In this document: piece after piece, positions 38,478 through 48,779 of the stretch
Layout: each line of letters opens with the position of its first letter
Position numbering within the stretch: the first letter of the stretch is position 1
DNA from: Helicobacteraceae bacterium
GTDB taxonomy: Bacteria; Campylobacterota; Campylobacteria; Campylobacterales; SZUA-545
NCBI GenBank assembly: GCA_031268655.1
Contig: JAIRWX010000011.1
Coordinates: 1-62,781, forward strand
Direction of reading: 5' to 3'
DNA: 62,781 bases
Position numbers and translations under genes: made by a program
Notes under the pieces: generated by a model
Database searches by the model: none
What the model was told of the DNA's origin: nothing
Seen by the model: only the letters and a program-made list of their open reading frames with translations

Positions 38478-39599
38478 ATGTTTAAGCGATTAAGGCGGTT
38501 TCTTCATTGGCAGAGCGCCTCGCGTCCCGAAGTGAACGTGGACGGCGAAATTTACGCTCATTTACGCCCGTTTCGTATTCCGCTGATTATGCTTGTCCTC
38601 GTTACCATGTTCGGCGCGTTGGGATATGTGATAATCGACAAAATGTCGCTTATCGACGCATTCTACCAAACCGGTATCACGTTTACCACCGTAGGTTTTG
38701 GCGAGGTTGCGCCTATTTCCGATCCTGGGCGGGTCTTTACGTTCGCGCTGATCGTGCTTGGGTTTGCTATGTTCACCTTCTCGCTTGGTATGCTGAACGA
38801 GGTGCTGGGGCGCGGCAAATTAATCCATCTTTTCAAGGAGCGATCTATGCTCTACAAAGTAGCTAGGCTGAAAAACCACTTTGTCATATTCTTTCACAAC
38901 GAATACGCCGCCGAGCTGGGCAAACAGCTTTGCGCCGCGCACGTGCCGTTTGTCGTGGTGGACGGCGGCGACAACTTCGCGGAAGAAGCGGAGCGGAACA
39001 AATATCCCTATTACATCAACGAAGCGCCGCACTTAGACGCCGCGATCTTAAAATCGCACCTATCGAGCGCGAAAGGCGCGATCTGTTTGTCTAAAAACGT
39101 TTCGGACAATATAGCGATGATAAGTTCCCTGCGTCTTTACGAGCGCGAGCTGGGGCGCAAGCCGTTTAGAATACTTGCAAGTTGCGAGAACCAAAGCGAC
39201 GCGGAAAAGCTGAAAAAATTGGGCGCGGACAACGTGGTCAGCCCGACTCGCCTGATGGCGCAAAGACTCGGCACAATCGCGCTTCGTCCAGAAATGGAAA
39301 ATATGCTTGAAAGTTTTCTCTATCGCCGCGATACGCCGCTCGATATGGAGGAGATCGAGGTGCCGCGCCAAAGCTGGATCATCTTTAAGCGACTCAAGGA
39401 GACTCACCTGCGCGAGATCACGAGAACAAGCATCGTAGGAATCAAGGAAAAAGACGGCAAGTTTCTACCGATGCCAAGCGGCGATACGCAGGTGATGATC
39501 GATTCAAGAATGATCGTTATCGGCACAAGCGAAGGCGTAGGTTATTTCAAGAAGCTGATTCGCAGGAAAGAGAAGCCGGAGGAGTTAAGGTATATATAA
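38478..39599 (+). CDS. Ion channel with TrkA-N/RCK domain
   Basis: Pore TFTTVGFGEVAP; C-terminal RCK and TrkA-C-like region. Confidence 0.9.
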   Translation: MFKRLRRFLHWQSASRPEVNVDGEIYAHLRPFRIPLIMLVLVTMFGALGYVIIDKMSLIDAFYQTGITFTTVGFGEVAPISDPGRVFTFALIVLGFAMFTFSLGMLNEVLGRGKLIHLFKERSMLYKVARLKNHFVIFFHNEYAAELGKQLCAAHVPFVVVDGGDNFAEEAERNKYPYYINEAPHLDAAILKSHLSSAKGAICLSKNVSDNIAMISSLRLYERELGRKPFRILASCENQSDAEKLKKLGADNVVSPTRLMAQRLGTIALRPEMENMLESFLYRRDTPLDMEEIEVPRQSWIIFKRLKETHLREITRTSIVGIKEKDGKFLPMPSGDTQVMIDSRMIVIGTSEGVGYFKKLIRRKEKPEELRYI

Positions 39600-39663
39600 A
39601 CCTTCCGCGTCGTCGACCGAGAGACGCAATCGACGCGGACAAAACGCGCCGCTTAATCAGAGT

Positions 39664-40227
<564 letters not shown>

Positions 40228-40317
40228 CTACAAAAAATTTCTTTTGTATTCGATTAACGCGGCGCGGATTTTAAATAACGTTTATGAGCGCGCTTTTACG
40301 ATCGAAGAATCGGACTA

Positions 40318-40665
40318 TCAAAGTTTAATCGCTACGGCGATCGCGTGGGTTTTTTCGTGCGTTATGGATACGGAGAGCCTATCGATTCCAAAACGTTTTG
40401 CGGCGCGGGAACTTAATAGCGCGGTCGGCGCGCCCTCTTTGTTTTTTGCGATTGTTATATCGTGAAAACTTAATCGCGCTCCGATGCCGACGCCAAGCGC
40501 CTTGGATACCGCCTCTTTCGCCGCCCAAAGCCCCGCGACGCTCTCGGCGCGAGCGCCAAAAGAGGCAATCTCCTCCTCGCTCAAAAACCGCTTGAGCGCG
40601 CGAACGCCAAAACGTTCCTTAAGTTCCGCGATACGTTTAATCTCGACCAGATCGACGCCGATCAT
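40318..40665 (-). CDS. acpS: Holo-ACP synthase
   Basis: MIGVDLVEIKRIAEL...AGLWAAKEAVSKALG. Confidence 0.95.
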   Translation of the reverse strand: MIGVDLVEIKRIAELKERFGVRALKRFLSEEEIASFGARAESVAGLWAAKEAVSKALGVGIGARLSFHDITIAKNKEGAPTALLSSRAAKRFGIDRLSVSITHEKTHAIAVAIKL

Positions 40666-40715
40666 CTATCTGATTTTCAAGCTAAATTGCGCAAAGCTTC
40701 CAAAGCTTTGCGCGG

Positions 40716-41213
40716 TCATTGAATTACAAAGGAGGTGAAATAGACGTTTTTAACCTGCCCGTCGATCAGATGTTTATTGACGTTATTTTTTATCTCCTCG
40801 CGCAAACGCACTTTGCCGCTTTCGGTGGATATTTCGTCGAATCGTTTGCTTGAGAGTTGCTGAATGATCGCGTCGCGTATGCGCGGCATTTTATTTAGCA
40901 CTTCGGGACCGACGTTTTTGTGCGTAAGCTCTAGGCTGACGTTTGTTTTCAGGTAGCGTCTGCCGTCGTTACTGAGCAGATTTACAATAAATTGATCTAA
41001 ATCGATCATAGGTCCCAGCGTAGGTTCAATGCCCGCCGTCGCGCCGCCGCTTACTCTTTGAGGCTCTACGCTATCGCCGCTTGACAGCGTTAGTGCCAAG
41101 ACAAGCATAATGACGACGATTAATAATAACGCCGCGCCGCCCGCTACGATCAAAAGTAACGGACTTTTTTTCTTAGAATCTTCTTTTTCCGCTTCGGATT
41201 TTGTTTCTGCCAT
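40716..41213 (-). CDS. fliL: Flagellar basal body-associated protein FliL
   Basis: N-terminal TM, MIDLDQFIVNLLSNDGRRYLKTNVSLEL. Confidence 0.88.
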   Translation of the reverse strand: MAETKSEAEKEDSKKKSPLLLIVAGGAALLLIVVIMLVLALTLSSGDSVEPQRVSGGATAGIEPTLGPMIDLDQFIVNLLSNDGRRYLKTNVSLELTHKNVGPEVLNKMPRIRDAIIQQLSSKRFDEISTESGKVRLREEIKNNVNKHLIDGQVKNVYFTSFVIQ

Positions 41214-41282
41214 TCAGACTCCTTATTGTGTTACAATATGAGTAAATCGGCAATTTTAGCTTAGCTAAACATAAGAGTTGAG

Positions 41283-42074
41283 ATGTTTGAATCGTTTTTG
41301 TTTAGCGTAGGACGATCGTTTTACGCGATTACGGAGCTTAACAAAAAGATCGGCGCGTTTTTTATCTTTCAGGCGCGTTTGTTTCCGTTGCTGTTTTCGC
41401 GTCCGTTTCGCGGTTCGCTGTTCATAAAACAGCTTGAGACAATCGGCGCGAATAGTCTTTTGGTGGTCGTTATGACCGCCGTTTTTACCGGAATGGTGAT
41501 GTCGATTCAGTTGTACGGCGCGTTTCATCAATTCGGCGCGGAGTCGATGATGGGCTACGCGATATTTCTGGCGATCGGACGCGAGCTGGGACCCGTTTTT
41601 ACCGCGCTGATGCTTATCAGTCGCGCCGCGAGCGCTATGGCGGCGGAGCTTGGCACGATGCGCGTTACCGAGCAGATCGACGCAATTGAGGCGCTTTCGG
41701 TCAATTCCAGAGCCTATCTGTTGACGCCCCGCATTTTAGCGACGATCGTAGCCGCGCCTATTTTGATCGCCGCGTTTGATCTCGTGGCGAACGTCGGCGC
41801 GTATCTGCTGGCGGTAGAGTTGGGCGTAAACGAAAACGCCTATATGCGAACGATCGTATCTTTCGCGCGTTTGAGCGATTTCCTGCAGGGGTGCGTCAAG
41901 GGCTTGGTGTTTGGCTATCTTATCAGCGCGATCGCCGCCTATGTCGGTTTTAACGCGAGCGGCGGCGCGAAGGGAGTGGGTTTGGCGACGACGCAGGCGG
42001 TTGTCAGCGCGAGCGTTGCGTTGTTTCTGGCGAACTATTTTCTGTCTTCGCTCTTTCTGGCGCTCGACTGGTAG
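41283..42074 (+). CDS. mlaE: MlaE-type ABC transporter permease
   Basis: FTGMVMSIQLYGAFHQFGAESMMGYAI, ELGPVFTALMLISRAASAMAAELGTMRVTEQIDA. Confidence 0.93.
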   Translation: MFESFLFSVGRSFYAITELNKKIGAFFIFQARLFPLLFSRPFRGSLFIKQLETIGANSLLVVVMTAVFTGMVMSIQLYGAFHQFGAESMMGYAIFLAIGRELGPVFTALMLISRAASAMAAELGTMRVTEQIDAIEALSVNSRAYLLTPRILATIVAAPILIAAFDLVANVGAYLLAVELGVNENAYMRTIVSFARLSDFLQGCVKGLVFGYLISAIAAYVGFNASGGAKGVGLATTQAVVSASVALFLANYFLSSLFLALDW

Positions 42075-42793
42075 AGTTTGACAAGTTGCGCGATCTTTCC
42101 GTCGGCGCGAGAGGCGCGTCCGAGCGCGGTCAATAACAGCAAAAACATCAACGCGATAAACGCGAGCAGACCCAGCGCAAAGTATTCGATATGCGCTTTG
42201 GTGATCGTCAGATATTGATCAAAGGGTAATCCAGCTCCGTCGTCTATGCGCGCGACCGCCGCTTTTAGATTTGTCTCGAGCGCAAACACCCGATCGGCAA
42301 GCGTATTGACGCGAAGCGCGGTCGCGTCCGCCGTTTCGTTTACGCCGCTTGGTTGCGCGGAGGTTTTTTGAATATCCGCGATCGCGGCTTCTAATTTGTC
42401 TAAGCGATCGTCCGTATCCGCGCTTGGTCGTTGCACGATCGTTTGAGTCGAGCCGCCGCTTTTGGGGATCGAGGCGGTTATTTTTTTCTGCGCGGCGGCG
42501 AGCGCGGAGCTCTCTTTCGTTAATCGCGCGATCGCTTCTTCAAGTTTTTTGATTCCGATTGTATCTTTGCTCGGTTTAGCGAGCGCGCTTAGATCGGCGT
42601 TAAACGCGATCAGCTCGCCTTTTAGCTCGCCAATCTCTTTTTCAAGCCTCTCGATTCGTTCGTTTATGAGCGCTTCGCTGGAATAGTCAAAGATATAGTT
42701 GTCTTTCGCAAACAGCAAAACGCTAAACGCAAACACTAAAAATAACGTCCTCAAACGCGCTCCTTTAACGGCAGTCTGTCGCGCATAAAGCAA
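42035..42793 (-). CDS. Coiled-coil protein with signal/TM segments, unknown function
   Basis: Signal-like N-terminus, coiled coil, C-terminal TM. Confidence 0.5.
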   Translation of the reverse strand: MLYARQTAVKGARLRTLFLVFAFSVLLFAKDNYIFDYSSEALINERIERLEKEIGELKGELIAFNADLSALAKPSKDTIGIKKLEEAIARLTKESSALAAAQKKITASIPKSGGSTQTIVQRPSADTDDRLDKLEAAIADIQKTSAQPSGVNETADATALRVNTLADRVFALETNLKAAVARIDDGAGLPFDQYLTITKAHIEYFALGLLAFIALMFLLLLTALGRASRADGKIAQLVKLYQSSARKSEDRK

Positions 42794-42822
42794 GCGGCGT
42801 TCCGTTGGTATAATTCAGTTTG

Positions 42823-43308
42823 ATGAAAAAGGTCGCGCTGGCTGTGATGCGTTTGCAGCCGCTTCACAACGGGCATAAAGTTTTGATCGACGCGATGTTA
42901 TCCGAGGCGGAGATAGCGCTTGTCGGAATCGGCTCGATCGACAAGAGCGACAAGCGTAATCCGTTTAGCTTTGACGATCGCAAAGCTATGGTCGAATCGT
43001 TGTACGCGGGCGAAACAAGGCTGAAAACGTTTGGCTTGCGCGACATAGACGCGAAAACAAAGCGCGAATGGGCGGATTTCGTTTTGCGCGAGATAAAGCG
43101 GCTGGGACTGCCAGATCCCGCCTGTTATTACGCGGGCGAACGCAAAGACGGCGAATGGTTTTCGGGGGTTTTGCCAATCAGAATCGTCGATCGCTTAAAG
43201 GAGGGCGGCGGCGTAAGCGGCGCTATGTTGCGCGAAGCGTTTTTGGGCGATACGAGCGAAGCGCCGATACCGGAGGCGATCAAAAGATTTTTAAGGAATA
43301 AGCGATGA
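42823..43308 (+). CDS. Nucleotidyltransferase (NMN adenylyltransferase-like)
   Basis: VALAVMRLQPLHNGHKVLID HxGH motif; start may be 42820. Confidence 0.75.
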   Translation: MKKVALAVMRLQPLHNGHKVLIDAMLSEAEIALVGIGSIDKSDKRNPFSFDDRKAMVESLYAGETRLKTFGLRDIDAKTKREWADFVLREIKRLGLPDPACYYAGERKDGEWFSGVLPIRIVDRLKEGGGVSGAMLREAFLGDTSEAPIPEAIKRFLRNKR

Positions 43309-43709
43309 ATATCGGCGGCTTTTTTCGCAACCTGTTCAGATCGGACGAGCGGGTTGATTTTTACGCAAAAGTTTTCGCGGCGCTGATTGTCTCGGTCGAT
43401 CGCAAGCTCGACGACGCGGCGGATCGAATCAAATCCGCGTCAGAAACCTTTTTTAGCGGAACGAAACAACAGGCGCTTTTTGCGGAGCTAACGCGCCGCT
43501 ATATAGCCGATTGCGCGAAAAACGAAACGGCGTTAAATCAGCTTGCGCGCAAAATCGCTCGGCTTGGCAAACTTTATCCGTCGTGGCTTGCGGGCGTAAA
43601 GGAAGAGGGGATAGCGTTTGCGAAAGCCGATAACGACGGGCTTCAGGATCGAACGTTTGAATTTATAGCAAGCCTCAAGGCGGAGGCGGCAAAAACGGAA
43701 GCCGATTAA
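43305..43709 (+). CDS. Hypothetical protein
   Basis: ORF coupled to upstream gene by ATGA overlap. Confidence 0.5.
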   Translation: MNIGGFFRNLFRSDERVDFYAKVFAALIVSVDRKLDDAADRIKSASETFFSGTKQQALFAELTRRYIADCAKNETALNQLARKIARLGKLYPSWLAGVKEEGIAFAKADNDGLQDRTFEFIASLKAEAAKTEAD

Positions 43710-43828
43710 TTCGCGTTTCCTTTATTACGGCTAAGTTGCGGTGGTAAAACGTTTAGATCGGAGACAATCGCGATTTGAGTCGGCTAGGCTGGATTGGTCG
43801 GACGATTAACAGGCGAACGTCGCCGATC

Positions 43829-45163
43829 TTACATCCAATCGATCACCTTTGACACCTCCTCCGCGACAAAACATTTAATATCTATTTTACTTGTAGGTTT
43901 GCGCGGAACGACCGCTTTTTCAAACCCCTGCGCCACGCCCTCGATCAATCGCTGATCCATAGCGCCTACCTCTCTAATATCGCCGATCAGACTCACCTCG
44001 CCGATAAATAGCGTTTTTTCGCCGATCGGGCGGTTTCTAAAGCTGCTCAAAATCGCGGCGATCACCGCCAGATCGGCGGCTGTTTCGTTGACGCGAATGC
44101 CGCCCGCGATATTGATAAACACGTCGTAGCGGTTAAACGGCAGTTCCAGCTTCTTTTCAAGCAGCGCCAACAACATCGTAAGCCGCGCCTGATCGAAGCC
44201 CGTCGAGCTTCGGCGCGGACTGCCGAACGCGTCGCTTACTAGCGCCTGCGCCTCCAAGACGATCGGGCGCGTTCCTTCCATAGCGATCGTCGCCGCCGAT
44301 CCGTTTTTGTTTTCGCGGCGGTTAAAAAATCTGCTCCCAACGTTGCCCGCGCTTTTCAACCCTTCGCGGGTCATCTCAAAAATGCCAATTTCGCTGGTTC
44401 CGCCAAAGCGGTTTTTGAAGGCGCGTAAAATCCGCAGCTCTTCCGAGCTGTCGCCCTCGAAATACAGCACCGTATCGACCATATGCTCGAGTACGCGAGG
44501 TCCGGCGATAGCCCCCTCTTTTGTGATATGCCCGATGATAAAGATCGCTACTTCTCGTTCTTTGGCGAGACGCATCAGCTCGAAGGTTATTTCGCGCACC
44601 TGCGATACGCTGCCGGGCGCGGCGGATAATTCATTCGAATAGATGGTCTGAATTGAATCGATCACCGCCGCGTCGTAGCCTTTGATAAGCTCTTCTTTGA
44701 TCGTTTGCAGATCGATCTCGTTGAGTAGCATCAGGTTTTGTTTAAGCGCGCCTATGCGATCGGCGCGCAATCTGATCTGCCCCGCCGACTCTTCCGCGCT
44801 GACGTATAAAACTTTTTTGCCGCTTTCGGCTAGGTTTGCGGCGATCTTTAACAGCAACGTGGATTTGCCGACACCCGGCGAGCCGCCGACCAGCACGAGA
44901 CTGCCGGAAACAAGCCCGCCGCCAAGCGCGCGATCCAGTTCCGTCTCTTTTGTGGAGTAACGCAAAAAATTATCTTCCGCGACCTCGGTGATCGCGACGG
45001 CGACTTTGCCCTCTTTAACGCCGCCGAGCGCTTTTTTAGCGTCGGGTTTTTCTTTTACCTCGACGAAGCTGTCCCATTCGCCGCAATTTGCGCATTTGCC
45101 CATCCAGCGCGGCGTGGTCATACCGCAACGCTGACACTCAAAAAAAGTTTTTGCTTTAGGCAT
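43829..45163 (-). CDS. radA: DNA repair protein RadA
   Basis: C-x2-C zinc finger, GGSPGVGKSTLLLKIA, KNRFG motif. Confidence 0.97.
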   Translation of the reverse strand: MPKAKTFFECQRCGMTTPRWMGKCANCGEWDSFVEVKEKPDAKKALGGVKEGKVAVAITEVAEDNFLRYSTKETELDRALGGGLVSGSLVLVGGSPGVGKSTLLLKIAANLAESGKKVLYVSAEESAGQIRLRADRIGALKQNLMLLNEIDLQTIKEELIKGYDAAVIDSIQTIYSNELSAAPGSVSQVREITFELMRLAKEREVAIFIIGHITKEGAIAGPRVLEHMVDTVLYFEGDSSEELRILRAFKNRFGGTSEIGIFEMTREGLKSAGNVGSRFFNRRENKNGSAATIAMEGTRPIVLEAQALVSDAFGSPRRSSTGFDQARLTMLLALLEKKLELPFNRYDVFINIAGGIRVNETAADLAVIAAILSSFRNRPIGEKTLFIGEVSLIGDIREVGAMDQRLIEGVAQGFEKAVVPRKPTSKIDIKCFVAEEVSKVIDWM

Positions 45164-45267
45164 CGGCTATCTCGCTCAAATTTGCGCCGCTCTCGTAACC
45201 TTCGTTCAAACAAGCGGTCGGCGACGGCTTCCCGATAAAAGCGATAAAAGCGCGATGCGCGATCGTT

Positions 45268-46122
45268 TCAAATCTCTTCAAAAAACGGCTCTATAAAGCT
45301 TTCGGTGAAAGCGCGCGCGTCGAAATCGATCAGATCGTCCTGTTTTTCGCCGACCCCGATATATAAAACGGGTTTTTGCAGTTGGCGCGATATCGAGTAG
45401 ATCGCGCCGCCTTTTGCCGTGCCGTCAAGTTTGGCTACGATTACGCCGTCAACGCCAATCGCGTCGTTAAACTCGCGCGCCTGATTGATCGCCGATCGTC
45501 CCTGCGCGCCATCAAGAACCAGCAGTTTTCTGTGCGGCGCGCCCGGGCTGGCTTTATCGCAGACGCGGACGATCTTTTTTAGCTCTTCGATCAGATTTTT
45601 TTGCGTGTGCAGTCTGCCCGCCGTGTCAATCAATACGCGATCGCGCTCTTTGGCTACGGCGGAGGTTATGGCGTCAAAGGCGAGCGCGGACGGATCGCCT
45701 TTTGCGGCGGCGAGGACGATCGGCGTATCGAGCTTCAACGCCCACTGCCTTAACTGCTCTACGGCGGCGGCGCGAAAGGTGTCGCCCGCGCCCAGCAATA
45801 CGCTGTAACCTTCGTTTTTGTAGCGGCTGGCGAGTTTGGCGATCGTGGTGGTTTTGCCCGCGCCGTTTATGCCAACGATTAGTTCCACAAACGGCTTTTG
45901 CGTTATCTCGATCGGCTCGAAGGCGGGTAGCAGTTCTAGCAGAGCGAAACTTAGGCGATCGCGGGTGATCGGCTGCACGAGACGTTCCAGCAACGCCTCG
46001 ATCTCGTCGTAATCCATATCGGCGCTTATCAGCGCCTCTTCCAGCGCTTCGGGCGAAACAAATTGCGTTCTAGGGACGATTGCGCGGATTGCGTCCGCGG
46101 TTTTTTTAAGAAACGAGAGCAT
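45268..46122 (-). CDS. ftsY: Signal recognition particle receptor FtsY
   Basis: VGINGAGKTTTIAKLA, DTAGRLHTQKNLIEEL, AKLDGTAKGG. Confidence 0.96.
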   Translation of the reverse strand: MLSFLKKTADAIRAIVPRTQFVSPEALEEALISADMDYDEIEALLERLVQPITRDRLSFALLELLPAFEPIEITQKPFVELIVGINGAGKTTTIAKLASRYKNEGYSVLLGAGDTFRAAAVEQLRQWALKLDTPIVLAAAKGDPSALAFDAITSAVAKERDRVLIDTAGRLHTQKNLIEELKKIVRVCDKASPGAPHRKLLVLDGAQGRSAINQAREFNDAIGVDGVIVAKLDGTAKGGAIYSISRQLQKPVLYIGVGEKQDDLIDFDARAFTESFIEPFFEEI

Positions 46123-46655
46123 TATTTAATTAGCGCGTTGAGACGAGTTTCAATCATCTCCTGCGGCGCGAGTCCCACGAAATGCGAAACGTATCTGCCT
46201 TTGCCGTCGTAAATATGCATCGCGGGAATCACTCGCACCCCGCCCGCCGCTTCGGCTAATCTGAACGCGCCCGCGCCAAGCGCGACGGAATAGTTTATCT
46301 GATGAAACGCGACGAAATCAGCCGCTTCGTCCGAGGCGATGTTTTCTACCAGCGCTCCTACCAGATCGATCTTGTCGCCGTAACGTTTTTTTATGTCGAT
46401 TAGGTGCGGAATCTCTTTGGCGCACTCGGGGCAGGTCGTTGTAAAAAACACGTAAAGCGTAGGCTTGCCGCCGTTATCGATAATCAGATCGTTGTACCGC
46501 CCCTCGGACGGCTCGACGCGGGCGTTGATAATTTCGCCGTTTAACGTTTTCAGCTCAAAGCCCGCCTTAGCGCCCGCTATGGGCGCGCGATCGGCGTTGC
46601 AACCCGACAGAACAAAGAGCGCGGAAACTATCAGATAAAGCGTTCGTGTTAACAT
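46122..46655 (-). CDS. TlpA-like thioredoxin-fold lipoprotein
   Basis: MLTRTLYLIVSALFVLSGC lipobox; TTTCPECAKEIPHL. Confidence 0.8.
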   Translation of the reverse strand: MLTRTLYLIVSALFVLSGCNADRAPIAGAKAGFELKTLNGEIINARVEPSEGRYNDLIIDNGGKPTLYVFFTTTCPECAKEIPHLIDIKKRYGDKIDLVGALVENIASDEAADFVAFHQINYSVALGAGAFRLAEAAGGVRVIPAMHIYDGKGRYVSHFVGLAPQEMIETRLNALIK

Positions 46656-46690
46656 AGCGGATATTATATCTGAAAACGGCATGCACGGCG

Positions 46691-47380
46691 ATGGATAAAA
46701 ATGCGGCAAGGGCGATCGCGCTTGAACGACTAAAGGCAAGGTCAAAGGCGCTTTGCGCCGCTCAAAGCGCGAAAACGCGCCGAACGTTGCAAAAGCTACT
46801 GAATACGCTTGTTTTTAAGAGCGTTTTGATCTATCTGCCGCTGTGGTTTGAGGCGGACTTGCGCGCATTGTTTCGCCTGTTACGACGCAGAGCCAAACTA
46901 TACGCCCCGTACATCGAAAACGTTAGCTTCAAAATGGTAGCATATCGATTGCCTTTAGACCGTCGGTCATTAGGTGTTTTAGCTCCCGCGAATAGTTTGC
47001 GAGAGGTTAAAAAAGCCGATCTGTTGATTGTACCCGCCGTAGCCGTCGACGCGGATTTCAAGCGCGTCGGGCTTGGCAAGGGTATGTATGATCGTTTTGC
47101 TGGCAAGTTAGTTAAGAAACCGATAGTAATTTTTGTGCAACCGTTTTTTTTAGGCGCGCCGAGAGTCAGCGACGCGTTTGACCTTGAAGGGGACTATCTA
47201 GTGGGCGGCGATAAGGCGATTTGCAAAATGGGGGACCGTTATGGTCGTAGAACTTATCGCCGCGGGGTTAATTTCGGGCGTAATATGCGCGTTAGCCGCT
47301 TGGTTTATAACGCGCAGGGTCAATATGTCGCGGCACATAGCGCGAATAGAACAGGCGAAAGCCAAAGCAAAGGCGATTGA
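46691..47380 (+). CDS. 5-formyltetrahydrofolate cyclo-ligase family protein
   Basis: KADLLIVPAVAVDADFKRVGLGKGMYDRF; C-terminus overlaps rny. Confidence 0.85.
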   Translation: MDKNAARAIALERLKARSKALCAAQSAKTRRTLQKLLNTLVFKSVLIYLPLWFEADLRALFRLLRRRAKLYAPYIENVSFKMVAYRLPLDRRSLGVLAPANSLREVKKADLLIVPAVAVDADFKRVGLGKGMYDRFAGKLVKKPIVIFVQPFFLGAPRVSDAFDLEGDYLVGGDKAICKMGDRYGRRTYRRGVNFGRNMRVSRLVYNAQGQYVAAHSANRTGESQSKGD

Positions 47381-48779
47381 AAACGAGGCGCGTATGATTT
47401 TGGAGCGCGCCAAAGTGGAGATTGGCGCTAAAGAGCTGGAGTTAAGAAAACGCGCGGAGGAAAAATTCGCCGTCGCTTTGCGCGAACAGGAGCGCAAAAC
47501 CCGCTTGATCGGACAAAAAGAGGATGCGATCGAAGAGAAGCGCCGAGCCGTCGATAAACTTCATAAAGAGGCCGCGAAGCTGCAAAAGGACAGCGAGGAG
47601 CAGAAAAAGCGCAACGAACAGCGGCTGCTGGAAGCTCAGATCGCGATCGAAAAGGCGGCGGGAATGACCGTAGCCGAAGCCGAGAAGGTCTTGCTCTCTC
47701 AGGTCGAAGAGAGGATGCGGCTCGACGCGGCAAACATCATTCGTAGAGCGGAGACGGAGGCGAAGAACGAGGCGAGACGACGCGCAAACTACGTTATCGC
47801 GCAAGCTACCTCCCGTTTCGCCAGCGATTTCGCCAACGAGCGGCTGATCAACACTATCGCAATCGGCAACGAGGAGTACAAGGGGCGAATTATCGGCAAA
47901 GAGGGGCGCAACATTAAAGCGCTGGAAAACCTGCTTGGCGTGGATATCGTGATCGACGACACGCCGGGCGCGATTGTGATCAGCAGTTTTAGCCTATATC
48001 GCCGCGCGATCGCCACGCGCACGATCGAGCTTCTGCTACAGGACGGACGGATTCAACCGGCGAGAATCGAAGAGATACACAACGGCGTAAAAGCCCAGTT
48101 TGAAGACAGCCTGTTAGAGGACGGACAAAACGCGGCGATCGATCTGGGCGTGAGCGATCTGCACCCGGAGCTGGCTAGGTTGATCGGGCGGCTCAAATAC
48201 CGCGCGAGCTATGGGCAAAACGCTCTGGCGCATTCGATCGAGGTGTCGCGTCTAGCCGGCGTTATCTCCGCGGAGCTTGACGGCAGCGACAAGCTCGCCA
48301 AGCGCGCCGGACTTTTGCACGATATAGGCAAAGCCTCCACTCAGGATCATGACGGCAACCATGTAACGCTTGGCTTTGAAATATGCAAGCGTTACGGGGA
48401 GGGTAGCGTGGTGCTAAACGCGATCAACGCCCACCACGGACACGAAGAGCCGCTTACGATCGAAGCCGCCGCCGTATGCGCCGCCGACGCGCTGTCCGCC
48501 GCTCGTCCCGGGGCGCGCCGCGACGTGCTGGAAGGTTATCTCAGGCGCGTTCAGGAGCTTGAGAGCATCGCCGTCAACAAAAAAGGCGTTACGCAGGCTT
48601 ACGCTATCGCCGCGGGTCGGGAGTTGCGCGTGATAGTAAACGCCTCCGAAATAGACGATCGGGAGACGGTTCTGCTTAGTAAAGAGATTGCCTCCGAAAT
48701 AGAGCAGAAAATGCAGTATCCGGGCGAAATAAAGGTTAACGTTATTCGAGAATTGCGCGCCGTAGAGCTGGCGAGATGA
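47241..48779 (+). CDS. rny: Ribonuclease Y
   Basis: N-terminal TM, coiled coil, KH (IIGKEGRNIKALENLLGVDIVIDDTPGAIVIS), HD domain. Confidence 0.97.
   Translation: MVVELIAAGLISGVICALAAWFITRRVNMSRHIARIEQAKAKAKAIENEARMILERAKVEIGAKELELRKRAEEKFAVALREQERKTRLIGQKEDAIEEKRRAVDKLHKEAAKLQKDSEEQKKRNEQRLLEAQIAIEKAAGMTVAEAEKVLLSQVEERMRLDAANIIRRAETEAKNEARRRANYVIAQATSRFASDFANERLINTIAIGNEEYKGRIIGKEGRNIKALENLLGVDIVIDDTPGAIVISSFSLYRRAIATRTIELLLQDGRIQPARIEEIHNGVKAQFEDSLLEDGQNAAIDLGVSDLHPELARLIGRLKYRASYGQNALAHSIEVSRLAGVISAELDGSDKLAKRAGLLHDIGKASTQDHDGNHVTLGFEICKRYGEGSVVLNAINAHHGHEEPLTIEAAAVCAADALSAARPGARRDVLEGYLRRVQELESIAVNKKGVTQAYAIAAGRELRVIVNASEIDDRETVLLSKEIASEIEQKMQYPGEIKVNVIRELRAVELAR

Noticed and set aside
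42035-42074. 40-bp convergent overlap of mlaE and the minus-strand coiled-coil gene
   Set aside because: Tail-to-tail overlaps of this size are common in compact genomes.
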